Shown here one piece after another: positions 36,701 through 46,500 of a stretch of 64,000 bases of DNA. How positions within the stretch are numbered: the first letter of the stretch is position 1; each line of letters starts with the position of its first letter. A program made the translations under genes and the position numbers. The DNA lies in the NCBI GenBank assembly GCA_966250325.1, contig CBINGY010000006.1, positions 1 to 64,000 of the forward strand. Reading direction: 5' to 3'. Source of the stretch: Jiulongibacter sp966250325. Its GTDB lineage: Bacteria > Bacteroidota > Bacteroidia > Cytophagales > Spirosomataceae. The notes under the pieces were generated by a model. The model saw nothing but the letters and a program-made list of their open reading frames with translations. It made no database searches and was not told the origin of the DNA.

Positions 36701-39107
36701 TACAGAGCTAGATGGCATATATAAGGCAAAAATACACAGAGGATTTTGTGAGGAAGAGTCTGAGCCATTCTTTTTCCATAAAAATAAATACCGTAAGGTC
36801 TTCTTAGGTCCATCGGGATTTGATAGGAATAGTCAGACAGATCATTTGCCAGATAATGAGACCGTTATGTTTTGTAGAGGGAGTTCTTTTAAACTAGTTT
36901 TTGATAACAATCTAAATCCAAACTATTCGGAATATAAGAATATTGGTTGGTGGAGAGATGGATTCAGGATAAACAATATCCAAGACAGGGAGAATACATT
37001 TGACGTTTCAGGTACTTATCGTATAACTGGTCAATATGGCTTTTGTGAGCTCTTGTCGAACAAGGTAAAAATGGTAGAAAGGGATACTATTCCAACTAAA
37101 CTCATCGTTGCCCGATTCCCTGGCGATGATATGCTGGCGAATCTTAACTTCTATACGATTGATGAAACCTTTTATGATAATTTCAAAACTATCCAAGATC
37201 ATCAATGGTACTTTAATGGAGATTTTTTTCTAGATAAAGATGAATTTGTTCACAACGCCCATGAGAATTATTTTGATGTACACATCAATGTAAGCTCTCC
37301 TGGAATATATAATGCTACCGGTTCTATACTTACAGCAGATGGCAAAACATGCGTAATAGCAAGTGACCAAGTCGAAATAAAAGCGGATACTAATATTATA
37401 TATGCTCAAAATTACGCAACTACAATAAATATCTGTGGTAATAAACCTTACCTTCTGGAGCCGGGGTTCTACTGGGATAGATTTTTAGATTACAAGTGGA
37501 GTAGGAATGGTGAATTAATTGAACATAATGAAATAGAGTTATTTGTAACTAAATCAGGGTTTTATAGTTTAGTAGCTAAATCAAAAGAGGGTTTGGAGTA
37601 CAAATGGATTTTTAATATTCACTTTAACTCGAAACCATTGCTTAGCCTTATCAATGAGAAATATGAGGAACTTCAGTCTCCTTTCGAGAAACCGGGGATG
37701 TGTTCTCCTTATTCCTCGGTTCTATTGAACGCAGATTTTTATGGTTTTGAGACGGCAGAAATTACCAGCTGGTATAGAAATGACACCTTATTCTCGCGGT
37801 TATCGAATAATCTTCTACCTGTTTCAAGTGAAGGCCTTTATAAATTCAAAATGAAGTCGGGGGATTGTGAAGTCTTTTCTAATGAACTTTCGGTAAATTT
37901 TAAGAAATCCACTCCCGTCAATAAAATGAATTCCAATGCATTCATTTGCAACGGAGTATCGACTAATTTAAACGAATTCACCAATGATTTAGATAATATC
38001 GTTTGGTCAACTGATATTTCGTTGCTGGCATTGGAACCTAGTAATAGCTTTTATGTTCAGGAGGTCGGAGTATATAAGGCGTATCAAGAAATTAAGGGAT
38101 GTCTAAAGCCTCTGGGTCAGGTTAATTTATCCCAGCTTCAGTTGCCTGATACTTTGTTTGCGTTGGGTGATCTGGAATTTTGCCCGGGTCAAATTCTTAC
38201 TATTGCGGGAGTGCCTTTGCCTGGCGTAGAATATTTTTTTGTAAAAGATGGACAAGAAGTTGAAGGAAATGGAAATGAGCTAAAGATATCAGAATCTGGG
38301 AAATATCAGTTGTTTTATCAGAGAGGGAATTGTAATGTTGGTTCAAATATTCTGGAAGCAACAACTGCATTCGAAACACAACTCGCAGTTACAGATAACC
38401 TCCTTTGTGAAGGGGAAGTTACAACCATATCTTCATTTTCGGAGGATGAAATTTCATATGAATGGTATCGAAATGGTCAATTGATCCCTGAAAACACCAA
38501 TCCGCTCATAGAAGTAGCATCTCCCGGGGTTTATTATGCAAAGTTAGGATTAAAGGATTGTGAGGCCAATACCGATTCTATAGAAATAAAGATGCACGAT
38601 CTTTCTTATGCCGAAATATCTGGGAATTCGGAAATTGCTTATGGCGACACAACTAGTATACTAGTTAAAATAAGCGGATCCGCGTTTCCATGGCGAGTCA
38701 CAATTTCAGATGGTTTACAATTTACAACAGAGCATACAGAAAATATTATTGAAGTCAGTCCAAAGCAGAGTGTGGGTTATCAAATAACCGATATTAAAGA
38801 TCGATGCGGAAGAGGTGAATTTGAGGGGCTAGCCAACGTTACTGTAGTCGTTTTAGGTCTGGAAGAAGAGATTAATGAATGGCAAATTTATCCAAACCCA
38901 GCAATCCAATATATTTTTTTGAATACGTTTGGCAATCCGGTTCGTACAATTTATCTGTCGGATCTAACTGGTAAAAACATCCCGGTAACACCAATTGCCA
39001 CAGAACACGGTTATTTGATTGCACTCGATTCTGTTGAGCAAGGATTTTATGTCTTGAAAGTAGAACATGAAGGTAAAATGAGGTCTTTCAAAATAGTGAT
39101 TAGATAA
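33738..39107 (+). CDS. Giant Ig-repeat surface protein with T9SS sorting tail
   Basis: A 1789-residue protein. A signal peptide (residues 1-19, MKQLLLPLFFLHTFSLFSQ) is followed by about 13-14 degenerate Ig-like units of roughly 110-130 residues. Each is marked by an aromatic-charged motif such as WYKNG, WYRNN, WLRDG, WFRND, WWRDG, WSRNG or WYRNG and by paired cysteines. The last ~75 residues (WQIYPNPAIQYIFLNT, then LSDLTGKN and a final FKIVIR) are a type A T9SS C-terminal domain. It should be exported by the type IX system and anchored on or released from the surface. It is likely an adhesin or matrix protein; no enzymatic domain is seen. The gene is visibly AT-richer than its neighbours. Confidence 0.88.
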   Translation: MKQLLLPLFFLHTFSLFSQYSEQVFLTDVGRHENLIQSLKSGEIDQSSYLRNEINDCGNQMIGAISSGNGFYSGLYSNDAEFKRCSGSSYKISLDPGNAFLSESAEITWYKNGNVLNLKERSMIDSVDADFRVSISSNGCIINSGLIKITTTSKFPVSIHGNPVTSEISICEQFGKRNLFPSFSYILADTIFFSWYRNNERSAHIQGNYQYSAVEPGVYKLEVKQGNCSVFSEEIQVNAGLKPSYEFGIDGFPNDKRTLRICKDSKVNYRFRANVPGGGYLIRDQKGVIYESYKSYNLEPGEYYFTGSNGSCSIYDTLKVITADTFDLELMSNSPRIQSCYGIETRYFFPLDVGFGYNSLWGTNPEFDQQYFYSTRNGQQYTSGTTDFFSFLSGYYQLHYREPGWCPGVSEKVVFPAVKTFQAFNFEGDSKVTICKGDVYNLTLKSYPNKEISWLRDGEEIAKSSNIQRTVAEPGTYWVQYKDDGGCTYYSDSVTVETIEMPQVWLSEVCNSDSSGSIFKVNLSFEAANLKYRWYGTDTYIPKSEDGPTLNVNSGYATYYAVVDNGVCIRKTNSLSKGLYFPDRAWECVGQQMVIKPIGDSSNLSSLKWVFADGTEILSKDSLVIDRNPKYNGPAVVYSTSPGGCTIGSSIDFRLKDDVIFEIPDRIEFEKGEAIVIPVRYPRLTDSTETPQELVLINSNQEQVYGTQINLSQSNRIIIQAGKFDDSSKGIYTIKGLSTYGCGTSKSVELAEVDQSSREPILILQDFNIYHYCYGQDLKLSYFVSGKLDSKVELFATLYKSNMQDSIVGKPENGYFNFGILPVHFMDDAFFIVFKTSDPSVLPFKSNRYTLQWQELNRQGGINYESLCDAVKIEADITDEGNISWFLNDKVIEGASGTSITVFEEGIYRYIIYKPSNNNYGCKTVLSPEINIRGTLGQMKKPSIKLDENSFCNRGIDRLILDNAEQATSILWFRNDTIVSNETEAYLNTELDGIYKAKIHRGFCEEESEPFFFHKNKYRKVFLGPSGFDRNSQTDHLPDNETVMFCRGSSFKLVFDNNLNPNYSEYKNIGWWRDGFRINNIQDRENTFDVSGTYRITGQYGFCELLSNKVKMVERDTIPTKLIVARFPGDDMLANLNFYTIDETFYDNFKTIQDHQWYFNGDFFLDKDEFVHNAHENYFDVHINVSSPGIYNATGSILTADGKTCVIASDQVEIKADTNIIYAQNYATTINICGNKPYLLEPGFYWDRFLDYKWSRNGELIEHNEIELFVTKSGFYSLVAKSKEGLEYKWIFNIHFNSKPLLSLINEKYEELQSPFEKPGMCSPYSSVLLNADFYGFETAEITSWYRNDTLFSRLSNNLLPVSSEGLYKFKMKSGDCEVFSNELSVNFKKSTPVNKMNSNAFICNGVSTNLNEFTNDLDNIVWSTDISLLALEPSNSFYVQEVGVYKAYQEIKGCLKPLGQVNLSQLQLPDTLFALGDLEFCPGQILTIAGVPLPGVEYFFVKDGQEVEGNGNELKISESGKYQLFYQRGNCNVGSNILEATTAFETQLAVTDNLLCEGEVTTISSFSEDEISYEWYRNGQLIPENTNPLIEVASPGVYYAKLGLKDCEANTDSIEIKMHDLSYAEISGNSEIAYGDTTSILVKISGSAFPWRVTISDGLQFTTEHTENIIEVSPKQSVGYQITDIKDRCGRGEFEGLANVTVVVLGLEEEINEWQIYPNPAIQYIFLNTFGNPVRTIYLSDLTGKNIPVTPIATEHGYLIALDSVEQGFYVLKVEHEGKMRSFKIVIR

Positions 39108-39108
39108 A

Positions 39109-39142
39109 CGGGAAATGAGGCAAATTCTTGCCTCATTTCCCG
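39109..39142 (+). terminator. Perfect 15-bp hairpin after the giant T9SS gene
   Basis: CGGGAAATGAGGCAA (39109-39123) and its exact reverse complement (39128-39142) flank an ATTC loop. It begins 1 bp after the stop codon and lies 20 bp downstream of the convergent narK stop, so it probably terminates both. There is no long T-run. Confidence 0.7.
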
Positions 39143-39162
39143 CGGGGATTATTCCAAAATTC

Positions 39163-40485
39163 CTAAACCATCTCCAAAACTCCTTCCTGCTCAGGCACTT
39201 TTAGGAGCTGGTCCATTTCTGCTTGGGCTTCGGCTTCCGATTTGGCGTCAAAACGCACCAGGAATGCGGCAAAAGAAGAAACGGCTACCACTATTCCGAG
39301 AATAAACAGAGCCTCCTGGTAGCTGATGTTTTCAGATTTGAAAAGAAAACCGGCGGCCACAGCACCGGCATTTCCACCCGCTCCCACAATCCCGGAAATA
39401 GATCCGATTGCTTTCTTATTCACAAATGGCACCACCGAAAATGTTGCTCCTTCAGACATTTGAACAAAAAGGCTAAACACGATCATGCTGGCTATGGCTA
39501 CCGGTAGTACCGTCATTCTCGAAAAGAAAATAAGAGCAATACCTTCAAGAAGAATCATAAAAAACAGAAAACGAACCCTGCCTTTCAGGCCTTTTTTGAT
39601 ACCGGCTTTATCTCCAAACACTCCACCTAATGAACGGGCAAACAGGTTCATTAATCCGAAAAGACCGGCGATGAGTCCGGCCGTTTTTACATCCAGCTGG
39701 AAATTATCTGTGAAGTAGATGGCCGCTATATTATTGATAGTCAATTCAATTCCGAAGCAGGCTCCATAAATTACAAACAGTGCCCACACCCTGTAATCTT
39801 TGATAGCAGCAAGGAAGGTATTTTCTCCATCTGACTTTTTCTCCCGTTTGATGTCCTTGAAATTACCTTCGGGGGTGTCTTGTGTAAAGAAGTAGTAAAT
39901 CGCGGCCATTAAGATCATGATGCCTCCGGGAACCACCATGGCATACCGCCAGGCCAGAGCCTCTGAGAAGCCAAAACCAACGAATGCCGCAAAGATCACG
40001 GGCATGAGCATCTGTGTAATGCCGCCACCCAGGTTTCCCCAGCCCGCTGAGGTGGCATTGGCTGTTCCTACCACATTAGGAGCAAACATGGCGGAGGTGT
40101 GGTATTGCGTAATTACAAAAGACGCACCAATGATACCGATGCCGAGTCTGAACAGCAGGAAGGTTTCGTAGCTGTCTGACAAGCCAATGAACATCACAGG
40201 CAACGACCCGATTAGCAGCAAGGCGGTGTAGGTGATCCGCGGGCCGATTTTGTCACAAAGCCAACCTATCAGTAGACGGGCGAAAACGGTTATTGCTACT
40301 GAAGCGATTATCGTATTTCCGATTTGGGCTTTGGTGAGGTCGAGTTCTTCCCGAACGATGGCCATGAGCGGGGCAATTCCAAACCACCCGAAGAAACACA
40401 GGAAAAAGGCCATCCAGGTGATGTGAAAAGTACGCATATGAGGAGCAGAGAAGCTCAGCAGAGAGAGTTTGGTTGCTTTTTTCAT
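39163..40485 (-). CDS. narK: NarK-type nitrate/nitrite MFS transporter
   Basis: A 440-residue major-facilitator protein with 12 predicted helices. NarK-family features are the N-terminal FHITWMAFFLCFFGWFGIAPLM, TIIASVAITVFARLLIGWLCDKIGPR between helices 2 and 3, and the nitrate-signature glycines in SAGWGNLGGGITQ and ISGIVGAGGNAGAVAAGF. It brings nitrate into the cytoplasm (or exports nitrite) for the reductases encoded next door. It lies 19 bp downstream of the porin gene in a two-gene operon. Confidence 0.94.
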   Translation of the reverse strand: MKKATKLSLLSFSAPHMRTFHITWMAFFLCFFGWFGIAPLMAIVREELDLTKAQIGNTIIASVAITVFARLLIGWLCDKIGPRITYTALLLIGSLPVMFIGLSDSYETFLLFRLGIGIIGASFVITQYHTSAMFAPNVVGTANATSAGWGNLGGGITQMLMPVIFAAFVGFGFSEALAWRYAMVVPGGIMILMAAIYYFFTQDTPEGNFKDIKREKKSDGENTFLAAIKDYRVWALFVIYGACFGIELTINNIAAIYFTDNFQLDVKTAGLIAGLFGLMNLFARSLGGVFGDKAGIKKGLKGRVRFLFFMILLEGIALIFFSRMTVLPVAIASMIVFSLFVQMSEGATFSVVPFVNKKAIGSISGIVGAGGNAGAVAAGFLFKSENISYQEALFILGIVVAVSSFAAFLVRFDAKSEAEAQAEMDQLLKVPEQEGVLEMV

Positions 40486-40504
40486 GTCTTTAATAATTTG
40501 AGGT

Positions 40505-41788
40505 TTAACTTCTTGAAGAGAAAAGAGTTGGTTTAAACGTGATCATGGCCCAGGCCCAGTTATTGGAGGTTTTCCCGCCTTTTCTGAGCGTTTTCATGGT
40601 GTCTGTGGCCAGCATTTCTGAGAAGCCGAGATTCAGGGTAATGTCGCTTCCGATTTTTCGGGTGTATACCAGGTCGAGTTCGGTTCCCATACTTTTTCGC
40701 AGAGAGCCGCCGGTTTCAGTGAGCTGCTCAGAGCCGGTGAGAAAATGATGAAGATTTGCCTGCAGGCTGCCTTTGATGACTTTAAACCGGGTTTTCAAAT
40801 AGAGATCCTGAACGCCCACCTGTCCGTTTGAAGGGCCCACGAAGAAATAGTCCATGTAGCCATTGTGGGCATGATTGGTACCGAAATCGGGACTGAAAGC
40901 CCTGATTTCTGTGCTTTTATCTACCGAATTTTTACCGGAAACAAATTCGTATCCCAGGGAGATCGGCGTGAGTCGGGTGTCCAGAGTGGCGTTCACACTG
41001 GCCAGGAAGGCATTGACGTGGTTTCGGGCCAATTTACCGGTCTGATAATAGTTTTCAGTTTCAAATCTGAGTTTACCCCACTTTCTGGAAGCCAAAAGAC
41101 CCACGGTTTGTTTGTTTGAAAGGGTGCTGTCTGCGTTTTGAGTGCCGTTATTTAAGGTAAGAAGTGACAGACTTCCACCACTGAAATCTTTATGATACCA
41201 GACGTACTGCAAGGTTTTGTAATTGCCCTGCACCGAATAGAAATTCGCTGCGTCTCTCTGAAGCAGATTCGGTTCTGCAATATCTTGATCGGAATTAAAT
41301 GCCAGTCCCAGATGCAGCTTGGAGGCTTTGGATTCATCCTCTACTTTAAGCAGAAGGGCATCGTGACGGCGACCCTGCTGAGCCCATTCCAATCCACCAA
41401 TGAACCGCTCGTTATCGTATGAGATGATCTGCCTGCCGGCCTTCAGAGACACTTTCCCGGAAAGATACAATTCTCCCCAGGCCTCACTCAGAAAGGTAGT
41501 TCCGGTTTCGCGTTTGAAGATCTGAGTAGTTTCACCCCAGAAACGTACATCCTGAAATGCGAGTTTTAACTGGTACTTTTCCTGGCGGTAGTCAAAGTAA
41601 ATTCGGCTGCGTTGTTCGGTAAAAAATGCGGGCTCAAAGCCTTTGGAAGAAGGCGTTTTAAACCCGTTTCTGAACTCGGTTCTTGGCCTGACTTCTGCCG
41701 AAAGAGTGAACTGAGCGTGAGTTTGAAGGGCCATGATCCCTAAAAGAATACCCGGCGTTGGTATCTTGAGAATTCTCAGGATTTTCAT
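40505..41788 (-). CDS. Alginate-export-like outer-membrane porin
   Basis: A 427-residue protein with a signal peptide (residues 1-26, ending LQTHAQ), then a beta-barrel of alternating strands: VRPRTEFRNGFKTPS, RSRIYFDYRQEKYQLKLAFQDVRFWGE and a closing ALNLGFSEMLAT-type strand near the end. The fold is that of the AlgE/alginate_exp family. In this context, upstream of narK and behind NarL-like boxes, it more likely admits nitrate or another nutrient across the outer membrane than alginate; this is inference from neighbourhood. Confidence 0.8.
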   Translation of the reverse strand: MKILRILKIPTPGILLGIMALQTHAQFTLSAEVRPRTEFRNGFKTPSSKGFEPAFFTEQRSRIYFDYRQEKYQLKLAFQDVRFWGETTQIFKRETGTTFLSEAWGELYLSGKVSLKAGRQIISYDNERFIGGLEWAQQGRRHDALLLKVEDESKASKLHLGLAFNSDQDIAEPNLLQRDAANFYSVQGNYKTLQYVWYHKDFSGGSLSLLTLNNGTQNADSTLSNKQTVGLLASRKWGKLRFETENYYQTGKLARNHVNAFLASVNATLDTRLTPISLGYEFVSGKNSVDKSTEIRAFSPDFGTNHAHNGYMDYFFVGPSNGQVGVQDLYLKTRFKVIKGSLQANLHHFLTGSEQLTETGGSLRKSMGTELDLVYTRKIGSDITLNLGFSEMLATDTMKTLRKGGKTSNNWAWAMITFKPTLFSSRS

Positions 41789-41864
41789 ACATTTGATTGG
41801 TTTAACTTGGAAGAGTTTTACTGTTGGCCCTGTCTGGACTGCACTCCCGGCAGGGCTTTTATTT

Positions 41865-41930
41865 TGAGTATTTATACTTAATTATTACTTAAATTTATAG
41901 ATCAAATAAATAATAGAATATACTTAAGTA
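41865..41930. promoter_or_regulatory. NarL-heptamer-like boxes upstream of porin-narK
   Basis: TGAGTATTTATACTTA (41865-41880) is almost identical to a box at 47785-47800 before cobA. It is followed by TTACTTAAA (41885-41893) and the perfect palindrome TACTTAAGTA (41921-41930). The core TACTTA resembles the E. coli NarL heptamer TACYYMT. They lie about 75-145 bp upstream of the porin ATG. The remaining part of the 291-bp gap is AT-rich and shows nothing else. Confidence 0.45.
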
Positions 41931-42079
41931 AAATAAAATTTAATTTTCTGTAAATAGTACAATACATGCCCAGGATGTTGACATAATTCAAAAGGGTAGA
42001 TCAGAAGCACAGTGGTATTTAATATTGGCCAAATATTCTTCGGAATAAGTTCACCGTTTGTTTTCACAGATTGTATGGT

Positions 42080-43513
42080 TTAGGAAATGACCAATGAAAT
42101 CTCTTTTTTAACGAAATTCGATTTGTTTTCGCCACATATGCTGCAGGTGTAGTTTTCCGGAAGTTTTTCAAACGGGATTCCAGCCGGAATTTCATGAAGA
42201 GGGTCTCCGAAATTCTGGTCGTAAATACTCAGACAAGAGGGGCATTCATGTACTTCGTGGAGCTGTTTAGGCTCTGCGGCGGAATTACCCAGGAGTTCTT
42301 CCTGCGGAAGTGGGTTCTGCCCTGCTAATCGCTCATTGAATTGTAAAACAGCTTTTCTGAGTTGCTGAGGTAGCCGGTATGCTGGTACATCTCTGTCAAA
42401 ATAGGCTACATTCCGTCCGTTGGGATCGTAATCGGTGGTGTAGGTGATGTCGTAACGTTTAAAGAAGGGAACAGAAACCGAATAATTTCTGCTGACCATA
42501 ATCGATGCAAAAACCTCGGTTTTAGGTACAGTTTTAATCCCCAGACATATTCCAAACGTGCGTAAATCTTTCCTGTTAAAATAATTAATTATACGTTTTT
42601 TCAATCGGATGGCCTCAGAGGAGTTGTCTTCAATCTGCCAGTTGAGTTCATTGGCCGCATGACGCACATTGATGTCATAAGCCGCCAGAAGATTGCTCCA
42701 GAGAGCCCGGTCTTTTTCCTGAATATTTTTAATAATCAGAGATTTCCATGGCGTAAGGCATATTTCTCCGATTTTAGTTTGAAGGCATAGCGAACACAGG
42801 TCAATGAGAAAATTGACAGAGAAATATTCTTCCCTGCGATAAATTCCCAGCCAGGTTTTGGAGCCATAGCGGTTAAACCCTTCATAGTAAGGCAAAGAAA
42901 AGCGGGGCATAGCCAGAGGATTCTCCGCGTTTTCAGTGATCATCTCCGGGAGATTTGCCAGAATAGTTTCGTTTTCATTCGAAAGGATTCTTTTTTCGAG
43001 CAGCTGCGAAAGTCGGGCAATTTCCTGAGTGAAAATCAGTTTTTCATGGCAAAACACCTCATTGGATTTTGGCTTTCTAACAAACAGAAACCAGAAATTG
43101 GGTTTATCAGAAGAAATGTAATTGAGATGTCCGGAAAAGAAGGGGGTGAAACTCTGACGGGAGTCAGAAATATTGATTTTTATGGCCGGGGAATAATCAA
43201 AACCATCCATTATGTCTTTGTAGATTCCTTCGCTCAGCCAGTTGCTTCGCAAAAATACCTCTTCGGCTACGTAAGAACTCACCAGATTGGGAAACCGGTT
43301 TTTATTCAGCTGCCAGGGGGTATGAAGCACGGCCATTCTTTCTTTCAGTTTCGGAAGTGCCGAAGATGAAATTTCGGCCAGGAGCTGCTGGCGAAGTCCG
43401 AACTTCACCTGGGTAATATCACAGGCTTTCAGGGCACTCAGCAGGTCGCGAAGCTCACCGGGGGAGGCAATACCTCCTTTAAAATTGAAACGAACCAATT
43501 GCAGTGAAGTCAT
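42080..43513 (-). CDS. Rubredoxin-tipped nitrite/sulfite-reductase-like protein
   Basis: A 477-residue protein. Residues 1-400 resemble the sirohaem reductase scaffold: an N-terminal ferredoxin-like half-domain (ITQVKFGLRQQLLAEI) and later GEICLTPWKSLIIKN. They lack the CX5C/CX3C set that holds sirohaem and 4Fe-4S. The C-terminal ~50 residues are a rubredoxin: CPSCLSIYDQNFGDPLHEIP, then YTCSICG, two CX2C knuckles for one iron. It follows the nitrate reductase gene by 6 bp. It is probably an electron carrier or assembly partner for that enzyme; the exact role is not established. Confidence 0.8.
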   Translation of the reverse strand: MTSLQLVRFNFKGGIASPGELRDLLSALKACDITQVKFGLRQQLLAEISSSALPKLKERMAVLHTPWQLNKNRFPNLVSSYVAEEVFLRSNWLSEGIYKDIMDGFDYSPAIKINISDSRQSFTPFFSGHLNYISSDKPNFWFLFVRKPKSNEVFCHEKLIFTQEIARLSQLLEKRILSNENETILANLPEMITENAENPLAMPRFSLPYYEGFNRYGSKTWLGIYRREEYFSVNFLIDLCSLCLQTKIGEICLTPWKSLIIKNIQEKDRALWSNLLAAYDINVRHAANELNWQIEDNSSEAIRLKKRIINYFNRKDLRTFGICLGIKTVPKTEVFASIMVSRNYSVSVPFFKRYDITYTTDYDPNGRNVAYFDRDVPAYRLPQQLRKAVLQFNERLAGQNPLPQEELLGNSAAEPKQLHEVHECPSCLSIYDQNFGDPLHEIPAGIPFEKLPENYTCSICGENKSNFVKKEISLVIS

Positions 43514-43519
43514 AAAGCA

Positions 43520-46500
43520 TTATTTTAAGGCTACAATTTCTTTTTGGCGGGCGGCTTCTCTGAGGATAGATTTAACCTCGGGGCGGCATGAGCCGCAGCC
43601 CTGGCCGGCACCTGTGAGTGAGCAGAGTTTTTCCACATCGGTAATACCTTCCGCGATTTTCGATTTCAGATTTTCTTCACCCACATTATTGCAGGAACAT
43701 ACCAGTTTTCCTTTAACCGCTTCGGCTTTGGAGCCAGATCTCAGTAGTTCCAGTCTTTTTTCAGAGAGTTCTGTGCCATTGGAAATGAGGTCTTTAAACT
43801 CCAGAAACTCCGATTTATCACCAACCAGAATGGCTCCTACCAGGCGGTCATCTTTGATCAGGCATTTTTTGTAGTAGTTTTTGGCTCTGTCGAGAAACAC
43901 CACTTCTTCATAACCTACTCCGTTATCCGGAACATCAATCTCACCCAATGAGCATAGGTTTAAACCAGCTATTTTCAGAATATTCATGGATAAACTACCC
44001 GAATAGGGCCTGGAGATATCGCCTGCAATACATGCTGCGGCTATGGAGGCCTGTTGCTCGGCCGCTGCTGTAATTCCCCACATGTTTCCCTTCCACTGAG
44101 CTATCTCGCCACAGGCAAAAATCGCCGGATCGGAGGTTTGAAGGTAATCGTTGACCTCAATGCCCCGCTGGCAGCGTAAACCGGCTTCGCGGGCCAGCTC
44201 AATAGCCGGAGTGGTACCGGCCGCCACGATCACCAGCGAGCAGGGGATTTTATGACTAGATTTCAGACGGACGGCCTCAATCTGTTTCTGACCATAAAAC
44301 TGCTCCACTTCGTCGTTGTAAAAAACATCCATTCCCATATTCACGATTTCATCATGAAGAATAGCACTGCCTGTGGTATCCAGTTGCCGGTCCATAAATC
44401 GGCCTATCCGCTGCACAATCGTGATCATCATACCTGATTCTGCCAGAGAGGCAGCCATTTCAAGTCCGAGCAGGCCACCACCTACAATTACCGCCTGTTT
44501 TCCTTTTTTCATGAAGGGCTCCAAAGCATCTGCATCGGGGCGGCTACGCATGGTAAATATCCCGGGCATTTTCGGAAAGTTTGCAGGTAAAAATGCACGG
44601 CTTCCCATTCCCAGAATCAGCTTGTCGTATCCATGTTCCCGGCCCTCGCTGTCTACCACCACCTTGTTTTTCCGGTCGATGTGCTCTATGCTAACGCCAA
44701 TGTGTACACGAACTCCATTTTCTATAAACTGTTCTTCGCGAAGCTTGACCAATTGCTCCCATCGTTGCGTACCGCTTACATAATCGGGCAACATGACCCG
44801 GTTGTAGAATGGATGCAGCTCTTTGGAAAAGACTTCAATTTCATCTTTTTGATTGAGTTTCCGATAGGACTGAATGAAACCGAGTGCTGCAGATCCGGCA
44901 CCTATGATAAGAATCCGTTCTTTTGGTTTTTGATAAGGCTTCACAGACACGGCCGCAAATTTATAATCGGGTTCTCCCGAAACAGGATCAATCAGTTCGC
45001 TGGTAAGGTTGTTAGCTCTTCCCAGAGTAGAATTCCTGATTTTACCCCAGTGCATAGGAAGAAAACAGGTTCCTCGACGAATGTCTGAGCTGAGTTCGGC
45101 TTTTACCCGAACATAGCCTCTGCGGCCGGCTATTTCCACCAGTAGTTTGTCTGTGATACCTAGACCGGCAGCGTCATCCGGGTGAATCTGAAGAAAGGGC
45201 TCTGGTTTATGCCGGTTGAGTTTATTTACTTTTCCTGTTTTGGTTTGCGTGTGCCATTGATCCCGTATTCGCCCGGTTAGCAGAATAAAGGGGAAGTCTG
45301 AAGTAACGGGCTCTGAAAGATTATCACCCTGCACGGCAAAAAGTCTGGCCTTTTTGCTGGGGGTATAAAACAACCCGTCTTGAAATAATCGGGAGGTGGT
45401 CTCACCGTTTTCCGGACTGGGCCATTGGGCGGTGCTCTGAGTCAATTTCTGATGGTTAAGTCCGGAACAGTCAATATGCGTACCACGAGTTGATAAAACA
45501 TACTCGTCGTATATAGAAGCGGGTGAGTTGTACCTGAAAGAATCACCCCAACCCATTTTCTGAGCAAACCGGCAAATGATTTCGGTATCAGGAAGGCATT
45601 CTCCGGGAGGGTCAATCGCCTTTTGCAGCAAAGACACCCTTCGCTCGGCGTTGGTCATGGTGCCGGTTTTTTCTGCCCAGCCCGCAGCGGGTAAAATCAC
45701 GTCTGCATACGCCAGGGTATCTGATCGCTCAGAGATATCCTGCACCACCACGAACGGAGCTTTTCCAAGAGCTCGCTCTACTTTATTTACACCGGGTAGA
45801 CTTACCAGCGGGTTTGTACAAACAATCCATAAGGCTTTTAGCTTGCCGCTTTCAAGAGCATCAAACATCTGCGTAGCGGTAAAGCCGGGAGTATGAGAAA
45901 GGCCGGTTACTCCCCAAAATTCCTCCATTTCTGCCAGGTGATTCGGGTTGGAAAGTTCGCGATGCGAGGCCAGCATGCTGGAAAGGCCGCCCACCTCCCG
46001 CCCTCCCATGGCATTAGGCTGCCCGGTAAGCGAAAACGGCCCGTTTCCCGGTTTCCCGATTTTGCCGGTGATGAGTGAAAGACTGATAAGTGAAAGGTTT
46101 TTATTTACTCCAATGACGGATTGATTCAGGCCCATGGTCCACATGCTCAGGAAGCCCTTTGACTGACCTACCCAGCGGGCCGTTTGTCTGATATCACTTT
46201 CAGGCACATCGCATATGGAGGCGTATTCACTTACTGTTTTCTGAAAAACAGAGTTTTTAAACTCCTCGTAGCCCTCTACATGATTCTCAATGAATGTCGG
46301 GTCAATCCAGGATTCTTCGATGAGAATGCGTGCAATGGCCTGATTGAAGTACACATCGGTTCCAGGGAGCAGCTGGATATGCAGGTCGGCAGTTTCTGAA
46401 GTTTGAGTTTTTCTGGGATCCACACAGATGATTTTAACGTGTGGATTGGCGGCTTTGTGAGCCTCCACCCTTCGCCAGAGAATGGGGTGGCACCAGGCCG

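Noticed and set aside
33738..39107. Glycoside hydrolase or protease hidden in the giant protein
   Set aside because: No catalytic motif was found in any region; all visible units are Ig-like with aromatic-charged motifs.
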